DNA of 64,000 bases from Emticicia aquatilis (GTDB lineage Bacteria; Bacteroidota; Bacteroidia; Cytophagales; Spirosomataceae), in the NCBI RefSeq assembly GCF_014644295.1, contig NZ_BMKK01000003.1:310001-374000 (forward strand). The letters are read 5' to 3'. The notes below the pieces were generated by a model. That model was given only the letters and a program-made list of their open reading frames with translations. It did no database searches and had not been told where the DNA came from. How positions within the stretch are numbered: the stretch's first letter is position 1; every line of letters begins with the position of its first letter. The translations under genes were made by a program, and so were the position numbers. Of the stretch, positions 35,256 to 42,967 are shown in pieces.

Positions 35256-35870
35256 TCAAATTACTTTCTCAAGAATCAATTTATAAAGCTCTTCAGCCTT
35301 GAATATTTTATCAAATTGCTTGACAGACTCATGCACATGACTGCCATCAGGGTGAAGCTCAAGATTGAAAAAATCAGTCTGTTCAGTCAATAAGCTGTCT
35401 AAATCAAAATGACAAGTTTCGAGGATAACTTGTTGATAATGAATATAAAGCGATTCTTCTTGAAGGTGCTTTAAAATCTGCCCGAATGCAATAATCCATT
35501 CGGTTTTATACCACAGAAAATTGAAAATACTACCTTTCTGAAAACTCTTGTTGGATAGATATACCACGTAAACGATTCGCTCTTCTAAAGTCAGTGTAGC
35601 AAAAAAATCATCGAATTGCCCGCCTTTTAGCTTCCAACTTTCTTCTTTCGGACGAATGTTCTTTCGGAAAAGTTCTTTTAACTGTAACTCAGGCGTTGTG
35701 CCTTCAAAAGCAAAAGCTATTTTTTCAGAAGTAATTTTTTCTTGAAATAAATTGAAAAATCCACGCTTTGGGTCATGCTCAAACTTTACTACTTTTCGAT
35801 TAGATTTCAATAAACGAAGAGCAAAAACTATCAATAACAATAATTTGAATATGACCCAGAAGTGTTTCAA
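35256..35870 (-). CDS. Hypothetical membrane-anchored protein, 204 aa
   Basis: Not confidently recognised. An N-terminal hydrophobic stretch (FWVIFKLLLLIVFAL) should anchor the protein, followed by a soluble domain of ~180 residues that has faint resemblance to DUF4375-like proteins (EERIVYVVYLSNKSFQKGSIFNFLWYKTEW, with the pattern seen around GGFxQ in that family). The start is TTG at 35870, as no ATG is available in a suitable position; the true start could be further up. It lies 25 nt downstream of the DUF1501 gene on the same strand, so it may be the last gene of that operon. Confidence 0.55.
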   Translation of the reverse strand: MKHFWVIFKLLLLIVFALRLLKSNRKVVKFEHDPKRGFFNLFQEKITSEKIAFAFEGTTPELQLKELFRKNIRPKEESWKLKGGQFDDFFATLTLEERIVYVVYLSNKSFQKGSIFNFLWYKTEWIIAFGQILKHLQEESLYIHYQQVILETCHFDLDSLLTEQTDFFNLELHPDGSHVHESVKQFDKIFKAEELYKLILEKVI

Positions 35871-35894
35871 GTTTAAGTGTTTTATGCGGCAAAT

Positions 35895-37373
35895 TTACGA
35901 TAAAATTCCTTTAATAATTTGTCCATGCACATCAGTTAAACGAAAACGACGACCTTGATATTTGTAGGTTAGTTGTTCGTGGTCGATGCCCATGAGATGC
36001 AGTAAAGTGGCTTGAAAATCATGTACATGAACTGGGTTTTTGATGATATTATAACTAAAATCATCGGTTTCTCCGTAGCTAATACCTGATTTTACGCCAG
36101 CACCCGCCATCCACATCGTAAAGCATCTTGGGTGATGGTCTCGGCCGTAATCGTCTTTGGTTAGTTTGCCTTGAGAGTAAACCGTTCGTCCAAATTCTCC
36201 GCCCCAAACTACTAAAGTATCTTCAAGCAAACCTCTTCTTTTTAAATCTATAATCAAAGCTGCGGTGGCTCTATCGGTTTGTTTGCATTGGTGAGCCATT
36301 CCTTTGGGTAACGAACCGTGGTGGTCCCAGCCTTGGTGATAGAGCTGCACAAATCTCACGTCTTTTTCGAGTAATTTTCGAGCTAAAAGGCAATTAGCGG
36401 CATACGTTCCTTTGTCTCGGCTACCTTCGCCGTACAATTCAAAAACTTCATAGGGTTCTTTAGAAGTATCCATTACTTCGGGAACAGAGGTTTGCATACG
36501 ATACGCCATTTCGTATTGGGCGATTCGGGCATCTACTTCGGGGTCGCCCCAAGTTTCGTTTTGTAACTGGTTGAGTTTTGTCAAATATTCCAACATTTCT
36601 TGGCGGTCTTGGCCGTCATAACCTTCGGGATTATTGAGAAATAAAACTGGGTCTTTTCCCGAACGGAATTGGACTCCTTGATGCTCGGAAGGCAGAAAGC
36701 CATTTCCCCACAAACGAGCATAAAGTGGCTGGTCTTTCGAGGCATCTTTTGAAACCAAAACAATAAACGCAGGCAGATTTTGATTTTCAGAACCCAGTCC
36801 GTAACTCATCCAAGAACCAATTGAAGGTCGGCCAGGGAGTTGATGCCCCGTTTGAAAAAAAGTTATGGCGGGGTCATGATTGATTTGCTCGGTAAACATA
36901 GATTTTACGATGCACAAATCATCAACCACTTGGGCAGTATAAGGCAGTAAATCGCTTACCCAAGTCTTACTTTTTCCGTATTGATTAAATTTATAGGCCG
37001 ACGGAACGAGCGGTAAAACCGCTTGATTGGCACTCATACCCGTAAGTCTTTGCCCTTTTCGCACCGAATCGGGCAAACCTTGCCCAAACATATTACTGAG
37101 TTTGGGTTTATAGTCGAAAGTTTCAAATTGCGAAGGGCCACCACTCATAAACAAATAAACGACTCGCTTGGCTTTGGGGGCAATGCTCGGTAAAGCACTC
37201 ATAATTTGCTGTTCGAGCGTGTTGCCTTTTGCGTTTGAACTAATCAAACTACCCAAAGCCATTGCACCTAAACCAGAGGCCGTGCGGAGCAAAAAATTAC
37301 GTCTATCCAATTTTCGATTTAAAGTCAAAAACTCAGGCGAATGAAGTTTGAAAGTATCGTCGTGATGTGCCAT
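35895..37373 (-). CDS. DUF1501 domain-containing protein (Tat-type, planctomycete operon)
   Basis: A 492-residue DUF1501 protein, an alkaline-phosphatase-superfamily relative lacking a proven activity. The start carries a twin-arginine-like leader (LDRRNFLLRTASGLGAMALGSLISSNAKG). Motifs are VVYLFMSGGPSQFETFDYKP (metal-site region), SYGLGSENQNLPAFIVL, YHQGWDHHGSLPKGMAHQCKQTD and VVWGGEFGRTVYSQG. The gene begins 1 nt after the DUF1553 gene stop, showing they are co-transcribed. The pair is the standard planctomycete-type module and is thought to act outside the cytoplasm with the cytochrome-like partner; no reaction is established. Confidence 0.92.
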   Translation of the reverse strand: MAHHDDTFKLHSPEFLTLNRKLDRRNFLLRTASGLGAMALGSLISSNAKGNTLEQQIMSALPSIAPKAKRVVYLFMSGGPSQFETFDYKPKLSNMFGQGLPDSVRKGQRLTGMSANQAVLPLVPSAYKFNQYGKSKTWVSDLLPYTAQVVDDLCIVKSMFTEQINHDPAITFFQTGHQLPGRPSIGSWMSYGLGSENQNLPAFIVLVSKDASKDQPLYARLWGNGFLPSEHQGVQFRSGKDPVLFLNNPEGYDGQDRQEMLEYLTKLNQLQNETWGDPEVDARIAQYEMAYRMQTSVPEVMDTSKEPYEVFELYGEGSRDKGTYAANCLLARKLLEKDVRFVQLYHQGWDHHGSLPKGMAHQCKQTDRATAALIIDLKRRGLLEDTLVVWGGEFGRTVYSQGKLTKDDYGRDHHPRCFTMWMAGAGVKSGISYGETDDFSYNIIKNPVHVHDFQATLLHLMGIDHEQLTYKYQGRRFRLTDVHGQIIKGILS

Positions 37374-37374
37374 T

Positions 37375-40300
37375 TTATCGTTTGGTAAGGGTTGCGTCTG
37401 AGTTTAAAATCGTACTTGCCACAACGGCATTGGCGGCTACTGCGGCGGCTTCTAAAGTTGGGTCAATTTTGTAAAGTCCTGTTTTTAGCCAACCTTTAGT
37501 TTTATCTGGATTTCGTTTAAACTGTTCATATTCAGCTTTTTGTAGAGATAAAAGTAAGTCCAGTTCTCGTTCAGATGGCATTTTACTGCTTAGTTTTCGG
37601 TAAATTTCAATGATTGCTTTTCGTGTATCGGTTTGTTTGGTCATACTTTCTCCCATTACTTTGGCGGCTTCGACAAAAGTTGGGTCGTTGAGCGTAACGA
37701 GGGCTTGCAAAGGCGTATTGGTCTTTTGTCGGCGAACGACACAATAGCTGCGAGAAGGAGCATCGAAAGTACCCAATGTTGGATTTGGTACCGAACGCTT
37801 AACAATCACATAAAGACTACGGCGATAAATAGCATCGCTCGAATCTTGGGTATAGTGTGTATTATTGATTTCCCAAAGTCCATCAGGTTGGTAAGGTTTT
37901 ACGCTTTTACCGCCAATTTTTTTATTGATTATGCCACTCACTGCCAGGGCGTTATCACGCATCATTTCGGCCGAAAGTCGATTGCTTGGCCCGTGCGAAA
38001 GCAAACGGTTTTCAGGGTCACGCTCACGCACTTCCTTGATAGCTTTTGAATCTTGTCGATACGTGGCCGACATCACGATTAGTTTATTAAGTTTTTTTAC
38101 ATCCCAATCTTCTCGAAAATTGACTGCCAGCCAATCGAGTAATTCGGGGTGGCTTGGCATTTCGCCTTGATTGCCAAAATCTTCGGTAGTTTTCACAATG
38201 CCCGTTCCGAAGAAATTTTGCCAAATTCGGTTTACTGCTACTCGTGCAGTGAGCGGGTTATTTTCATCAGTAAGCCATTGTGCCAAACCAAGTCGATTTT
38301 TAGGTAAATTGGCAGGAAATGCAAGAATATCTTTAGGTGTATTGGGTTTTACCTCTTCGCCCAAAGCATCATATTGCCCTCGATGAAGCAAGTGCGTGAC
38401 TTTAGGTTTAGGCATTTCTTGCATGACCATTATTTCAGCGATTTTTTCACTTGAATCAGATAAAGCCGTTCGGAGTTTTTGTAGTTCTTTTTGTGCCGCT
38501 AAAACGCTTGGATTGATGGCCGAAAAGTAATAGTCTTTTAAAATCGCTTTTTCCGTTGCATTTAATTCGCTCGCTGATTTATTGGTAATACTGCTCCAAT
38601 CGGCCTTTTTTGCTAAGATTTTTACTTCAAATGGTGTCAATGCTCGATTGTAAACTACGGCGTCGTCAACCTTTCCACCCTTAAAACCTAAGCCACGCCA
38701 CCAGCCGCCAATTTGTAAGGCAGGCTCTGATTTTGAGAAAAAAATAATGTCTTTGTATAGTTGGTCGATGACGGTTTCCATCGCCATTTCTTCGCCATCG
38801 AGATATAATTTGAAACCATTGGCTCTGGCTGAACCATCATAAGTCATGCTCAAATGCAGCCATTTTTCTCGTGGGGCATCTTTCAAACTCAATTTTGTAA
38901 TGGCATTTGAAGGAGCGGTGTGAGCCATCGTAATTTCCAATTTATTGTTTCGTAGAAAAAGGTGGTAGCCCTTGAAATTATACAGACGCTCGGCGTTGCT
39001 TTTATGAAAAATCACTCCATCTTTCATTTCTTTTGGTATGTACGCCCACATTCCAACCGTAAAAGCCTCTGATTTTCTGAAAACGCCTACGTCTTTTAAA
39101 TCAGCATAGACATCGCCATCCAAGAGCAAGACTTGACCTTTAGAGGTTTTCTCGAAAGTAGGTTTATCAAGTGTGCCCGCATCACGCCGCATCACGCCCG
39201 ATTGTTTTGGGTTGATACTGTTTCTAAGGGAATCTTCAAAGGTATAAAATCCTTGTAAGTTTGCTTGTGGTAAAGTGTTGTTTATCAATGATTTATATTC
39301 ATTGTTTTGCAGCCATTTTTCAAAATCTGCCGAAGCCGAATTTTGTGTTTCGATAACTTTTTGTTCTTGCTGTGTGATGGAGTTTTTGATGAAATTAACG
39401 ACTTTTTCTTGTTCAGCAGTAGGTAAAAGTAGGGTTGGAGTGGGAAGGTCATCATTCCAAGAAATCTGCCCTGCTTCTCTTACATTATTGAAAAAACTGA
39501 ATAGTTCATAATAATTTTTCTGCGAAATAGGGTCGTATTTATGGTCGTGGCATCTGGCACAACCAACCGACATCGCCAAGAAAGCATCGCCAAAAGTATT
39601 GGTTCTATCCATGACATATTCGGTCTGAAATTCTTCTTCTACAATGCCACCTTCTAAATTTTGAGGATGATTTCGATTAAAAGCCGTAGCGATAATCATA
39701 TCTTTTGTGGGCGAAGGAAGCAAATCACCAGCCAATTGTTGGTGGATAAAATTGCTATAAGGCATATTTTCGTTGAAAGCCCGAATGACCCAATCTCGGT
39801 AGGGTGACATATCTCGAAGGCGGTCAACTGTATAGCCATGTGAATCGGCAAAGCGTGCCAAATCGAGCCAATCAGTAGCCATTTTTTCGCCATAATGTGC
39901 TGAAGCGAGTAATCTATCTACTTGTTTTTCGTAGGCGTTGGGGCTATTATCGTTCAAAAAAGCATCAATTTCTTCGAGAGTTGGGGGCAGTCCGGTCAAA
40001 TCAAAAGATAAACGACGCAGTAAAATTTCTCTCGAAGCCTCCTTCGATGCTGATAAACCTTCTTGCTCCAGACGGCTAAAAACGAAGTTGTCAATTTGGT
40101 TAATAGGCGAAAAAGTAAGCGTATTTTTAAGAGAAGGAATATTTCTTTTTTGTGGTTTCACAAAAGCCCAATGAGGTTGATAAACCGCTCCATTTTCAAT
40201 CCACTTGATGATGACAGCTTTCTCGTGAGCCGATAAACTCAAATGAGATTTGGGCGTAGGCATCATATAAGTTGGGTCGGTAGAGAGGATTCGGTGAAAA

Positions 40301-40614
40301 ACCTCACTTTTTTTTAAGTTTCGTGGAGAAATTGCTACTTTTCCTGGGCTTTCTGGTAGTTGTGCATAAGCGGCTTCGGGTAAATCTAAGCGTAAACCTG
40401 CTTTTTGTTTGGCTTTATCTGGTCCGTGGCACGCAAAGCATTTATCCGATAAAATGGGTTTTACATGAAGGTTATAATCTAAATTTGCAGGTAAGTTTTT
40501 ATAGGCAAGTGCTACATCTTCGGGCAATTTTGTAGGGTTAGCATGCTGATGCCCATTCGGTTTGAATGACCATAAATAAATACAAGCAATGAGTAATAGT
40601 AAGTATTTTTTCAT
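37375..40614 (-). CDS. PSD1/DUF1549-DUF1553 protein with planctomycete cytochrome c domain and LamG domain
   Basis: A 1079-residue exported protein. After a signal peptide (residues 1-~20), a planctomycete cytochrome c domain shows the heme-binding CFACHGPDKAKQKAGLRLDLPE (CxxCH). DUF1549 follows (QIDNFVFSRLEQEGLSASKEASREILLRRLSFDLTGLPPT) with VGCARCHDHKYDPISQ, a second CxxCH. A LamG/concanavalin-like domain spans ~440-640, and DUF1553 forms the C-terminus (NRLGLAQWLTDENNPLTARVAVNRIWQNFFGTGIV). It overlaps in operon with DUF1501. Family function is unknown but suggests redox chemistry at the cell surface. Confidence 0.92.
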   Translation of the reverse strand: MKKYLLLLIACIYLWSFKPNGHQHANPTKLPEDVALAYKNLPANLDYNLHVKPILSDKCFACHGPDKAKQKAGLRLDLPEAAYAQLPESPGKVAISPRNLKKSEVFHRILSTDPTYMMPTPKSHLSLSAHEKAVIIKWIENGAVYQPHWAFVKPQKRNIPSLKNTLTFSPINQIDNFVFSRLEQEGLSASKEASREILLRRLSFDLTGLPPTLEEIDAFLNDNSPNAYEKQVDRLLASAHYGEKMATDWLDLARFADSHGYTVDRLRDMSPYRDWVIRAFNENMPYSNFIHQQLAGDLLPSPTKDMIIATAFNRNHPQNLEGGIVEEEFQTEYVMDRTNTFGDAFLAMSVGCARCHDHKYDPISQKNYYELFSFFNNVREAGQISWNDDLPTPTLLLPTAEQEKVVNFIKNSITQQEQKVIETQNSASADFEKWLQNNEYKSLINNTLPQANLQGFYTFEDSLRNSINPKQSGVMRRDAGTLDKPTFEKTSKGQVLLLDGDVYADLKDVGVFRKSEAFTVGMWAYIPKEMKDGVIFHKSNAERLYNFKGYHLFLRNNKLEITMAHTAPSNAITKLSLKDAPREKWLHLSMTYDGSARANGFKLYLDGEEMAMETVIDQLYKDIIFFSKSEPALQIGGWWRGLGFKGGKVDDAVVYNRALTPFEVKILAKKADWSSITNKSASELNATEKAILKDYYFSAINPSVLAAQKELQKLRTALSDSSEKIAEIMVMQEMPKPKVTHLLHRGQYDALGEEVKPNTPKDILAFPANLPKNRLGLAQWLTDENNPLTARVAVNRIWQNFFGTGIVKTTEDFGNQGEMPSHPELLDWLAVNFREDWDVKKLNKLIVMSATYRQDSKAIKEVRERDPENRLLSHGPSNRLSAEMMRDNALAVSGIINKKIGGKSVKPYQPDGLWEINNTHYTQDSSDAIYRRSLYVIVKRSVPNPTLGTFDAPSRSYCVVRRQKTNTPLQALVTLNDPTFVEAAKVMGESMTKQTDTRKAIIEIYRKLSSKMPSERELDLLLSLQKAEYEQFKRNPDKTKGWLKTGLYKIDPTLEAAAVAANAVVASTILNSDATLTKR

Positions 40615-40690
40615 GATTGACTCATTATTTGAAATAGTAAATTTTGACTTGCAAGCTATGAATGTAATTATATTGCTGTATTATATAAAT

Positions 40691-40717
40691 ACTCCGTTAG
40701 GAGTTAAATATCGGTAG
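40691..40717 (+). repeat. Left outer REP of RAYT element
   Basis: Hairpin ACTCC-gtta-GGAGT (40691-40704) plus the tail TTAAATATCGGTAG. The tail is shared exactly with the solo copy at 52102-52122. Confidence 0.8.
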
Positions 40718-40764
40718 TAAAGCTTATGCACAAATTCAATTTGCTCCGTAGGAGCTAAACCAAT

Positions 40765-41226
40765 TTACTCAGGGTCTTTGAAAATATATTTTTCATCAAA
40801 TTCAATATCGAACAACTTTAAAAATCCCTTGTATTCTTCTAAAAATGTCCTCTTTTTGTGGTGTTCTTCTTGGTTTTCAATGTATTTTATGATGGTTGGT
40901 AGTTGAGATTGTCCATAAGAAAATGCGGCGTAACCTTCCTGCCAAGCAAATTTACCTTTGGTTAATTTGTTTTCGTTTATCCAAAGCGAGGTCATTTGTT
41001 TTATATCTCGCATCAAATCGGCAAGTGCTTGTGTACTACGAAATCCGATTAAAATATGAATATGGTCAGCCATACCGTTGATAATCAGAACTTTGTGACC
41101 ATTATTTTGTATAATTCCAGTTGTGTATTTATAAAGTTTATCTTTCCATTCACGTTGAATTTGGCTTTGTCTAAATTTTACCGCAAATATCAAATGCAGA
41201 TGTATTTGTGTGAATGTATTAGCCAT
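40765..41226 (-). CDS. REP-associated Y1 transposase (RAYT, IS200/IS605-like)
   Basis: A 153-residue HUH endonuclease of the Y1_Tnp family. It has the family start (ANTFTQIHLHLIFAVKFR), the HUH motif in GMADHIHILIGF (H-I-H), and the tyrosine-containing YIENQEEHH, the likely catalytic site for single-strand cleavage. Length is normal, and the gene appears intact with ATG at 41226. The surrounding REP hairpins are the expected substrates: RAYT proteins cut and move REP sequences as single strands, without target duplication. It lies within its own 643-bp element and runs in the same direction as the flanking operon genes, so it may be read from their transcript. Confidence 0.9.
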   Translation of the reverse strand: MANTFTQIHLHLIFAVKFRQSQIQREWKDKLYKYTTGIIQNNGHKVLIINGMADHIHILIGFRSTQALADLMRDIKQMTSLWINENKLTKGKFAWQEGYAAFSYGQSQLPTIIKYIENQEEHHKKRTFLEEYKGFLKLFDIEFDEKYIFKDPE

Positions 41227-41306
41227 TTTTTTGGGTGTATTTTTGCGTTGTTGTTGGTTAGTTTAGCTCCTTACGGAGCAAAAGAAATCTGTTTTTGCTG
41301 TTATTT

Positions 41307-41333
41307 CTACCGACATGGAACTCCTAACGGAGT
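41307..41333 (-). repeat. Right outer REP of RAYT element
   Basis: Inverted copy of the left outer repeat with three substitutions in its tail (CCATG instead of AAATA). Confidence 0.8.
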
Positions 41334-41389
41334 ATGCCATAGGCACTCAACTGTTATTGTGTACTTACATACACTTACCTCGATAATCT

Positions 41390-42826
41390 TTATTTTATCA
41401 TTTTATTCGTATCAGGCTTCGCAAACTGAAACTCTCCCGTTTCGATTTGTAATTTGGGCGATGCCTTTTTCAACTGTTCGATTCCCGATTTACTTACTTT
41501 GGTTTGCCATAAATAAACCACTTTTAGGCTGGGATATTTTGCCAAAACTTGTAGTCCGCTATCGGTAATTTTTGTGCCATATAAATTGAGCTGTTCGAGA
41601 CTTGGTAATGTTTTCAAATGCTCTAAAGAAGCGTCCGTTATGGCGGTATTTTCAAGATTTAACTTGGTCAGGTTTTTAAAGTTAGCGATTTTTTCTATGG
41701 CATCATCATTAACTGGTTGATTACTTAATCTTAGGTTAACGAGTTGATTATGAATGCTTTCTAAATCGTTTAATAATGAAGGTTGATAGTTTCGGACATT
41801 CACAAAATTGGCCGAAATATAATTTGAGCCATTGCCCAGATAAGTAATTCTGATGTTTTGTTGATTTAATTTTTCAAGTACAGATAAGCTGACGGCTTCT
41901 ATATTGCTGGTCAGTAGTTTTGATTCGTTATTTTTGATATATTCTTTTTCAGCGATGGGAATATCTGAAATACTTTCAGGCGAAATTTGTGTATTTTGAA
42001 TGACTAAATTAGAAGCCTTTTCGTTAGAAGTACTCTCAACTTCTTCTACAAAAGACGCTCCCCTTTTTATCCAAGAGTAAATGGTCGAAATCTCGTTTCG
42101 GGTAAGTTGCATTTTACCTTTTGGTGGCATGTGTTTATCATCGTTTTCGGGTAAAATTAAGTGCGTAAATAAGATACTTTGGTTTGGATTCCCAACGCTC
42201 ACAATACGTCCAGTTTTGCCACCTTTTTTTATAAAATCTTCCGAATCTAAGCGTAATCCACCTTTCTTTTTACTTGCAGAGTGACAGTTATAGCACTTAG
42301 TTTTAAGAATCGGAATAATCTTATCTCGATACACAAACGATTTTCTTACGGCCGCATGATTGATGCTTTGTGTAGTGTCAATATTTTCAAAAGAAGCAAT
42401 TTTTGTGGTGTCTATCGGTGTAGAAGTTTTGTTTTGAGAAGCAAATAGATAGCCCTCACCATGCGTGAGATTTCCACCAAAATGACCCGCTATCGTTAAA
42501 CAAATGATGGTTGCGGTTGCTAAAATCCAGCGATGATTTTTGAGAAAATAGGCTAAAACTCCGAGAATGGCGGTACTTATACCTGTCCATTGATGTTTGA
42601 AAATGGCTTCGGTTTCGTAGTCGCCAGATTGGACTAAAAACCAACCTGCGATACAAGCTATTACAGAAGAAATCGTTCCGAGAAGTAGTGCTAAATCAAT
42701 GGCAGCATTCATATCAATCTTTCTGAATTGCTGCAAAATCATCATTATATAAGCAAAAATCAGAATGCCGATGGGCAAATGCACAATGAGTGGATGTAAA
42801 TGTCCGATTAATTCTGTTTGAAACAT
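41390..42826 (-). CDS. DUF2231-like membrane protein with planctomycete cytochrome c and LRR domains
   Basis: A 478-residue membrane protein. The N-terminal ~130 residues hold four hydrophobic segments of DUF2231 type, starting HLHPLIVHLPIGILIFAYIMMIL. A planctomycete cytochrome c domain follows with CYNCHSASKKKGGLRLDS (CxxCH) and MPPKGKMQL, then leucine-rich repeats in the last ~130 residues (LTKLNLENTAITDASLEHLKTLPSLEQLNLYGTKITDSG). It probably heads the operon with the DUF1553 and DUF1501 genes: these three families commonly sit together in Cytophagales and planctomycetes. The RAYT element now separates it from the DUF1553 gene. A heme-containing redox role at the membrane is inferred. Confidence 0.85.
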   Translation of the reverse strand: MFQTELIGHLHPLIVHLPIGILIFAYIMMILQQFRKIDMNAAIDLALLLGTISSVIACIAGWFLVQSGDYETEAIFKHQWTGISTAILGVLAYFLKNHRWILATATIICLTIAGHFGGNLTHGEGYLFASQNKTSTPIDTTKIASFENIDTTQSINHAAVRKSFVYRDKIIPILKTKCYNCHSASKKKGGLRLDSEDFIKKGGKTGRIVSVGNPNQSILFTHLILPENDDKHMPPKGKMQLTRNEISTIYSWIKRGASFVEEVESTSNEKASNLVIQNTQISPESISDIPIAEKEYIKNNESKLLTSNIEAVSLSVLEKLNQQNIRITYLGNGSNYISANFVNVRNYQPSLLNDLESIHNQLVNLRLSNQPVNDDAIEKIANFKNLTKLNLENTAITDASLEHLKTLPSLEQLNLYGTKITDSGLQVLAKYPSLKVVYLWQTKVSKSGIEQLKKASPKLQIETGEFQFAKPDTNKMIK

Positions 42827-42930
42827 TTTTGTTTTTGTACAAAGATTTTCTCAAAATTAATCAAATTTACTTCTCAGAAAAGAAAGTAGTGAGATTAGAT
42901 TTTATGTAGATAAAATTGGATGGAATGTAT

Positions 42931-42964
42931 TTTAGAAGTCAGATTTTTATGCCTGACTTCTAAA
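42931..42964 (-). terminator. Terminator hairpin after uvrA
   Basis: Perfect 12-bp stem TTTAGAAGTCAG (42931-42942) / CTGACTTCTAAA (42953-42964) next to the uvrA stop codon. Confidence 0.75.
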
Positions 42965-42967
42965 CTT

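Larger units (their letters stand above)
40691..41333. mobile_element. REP/RAYT element with nested inverted repeats
   Basis: A 643-bp unit. Outer ends: ACTCCGTTAGGAGTT...TCGGTAG (40691-40717) and its complement (41307-41333), identical at 24 of 27 positions, each containing an ACTCC/GGAGT hairpin. Inner ends: GCTCC...GGAGC hairpins at 40743-40755 and 41266-41279, also inverted to each other and flanked by TTTAG. Between them lies one Y1 transposase gene. It splits the planctomycete-type gene cluster. Confidence 0.82.
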
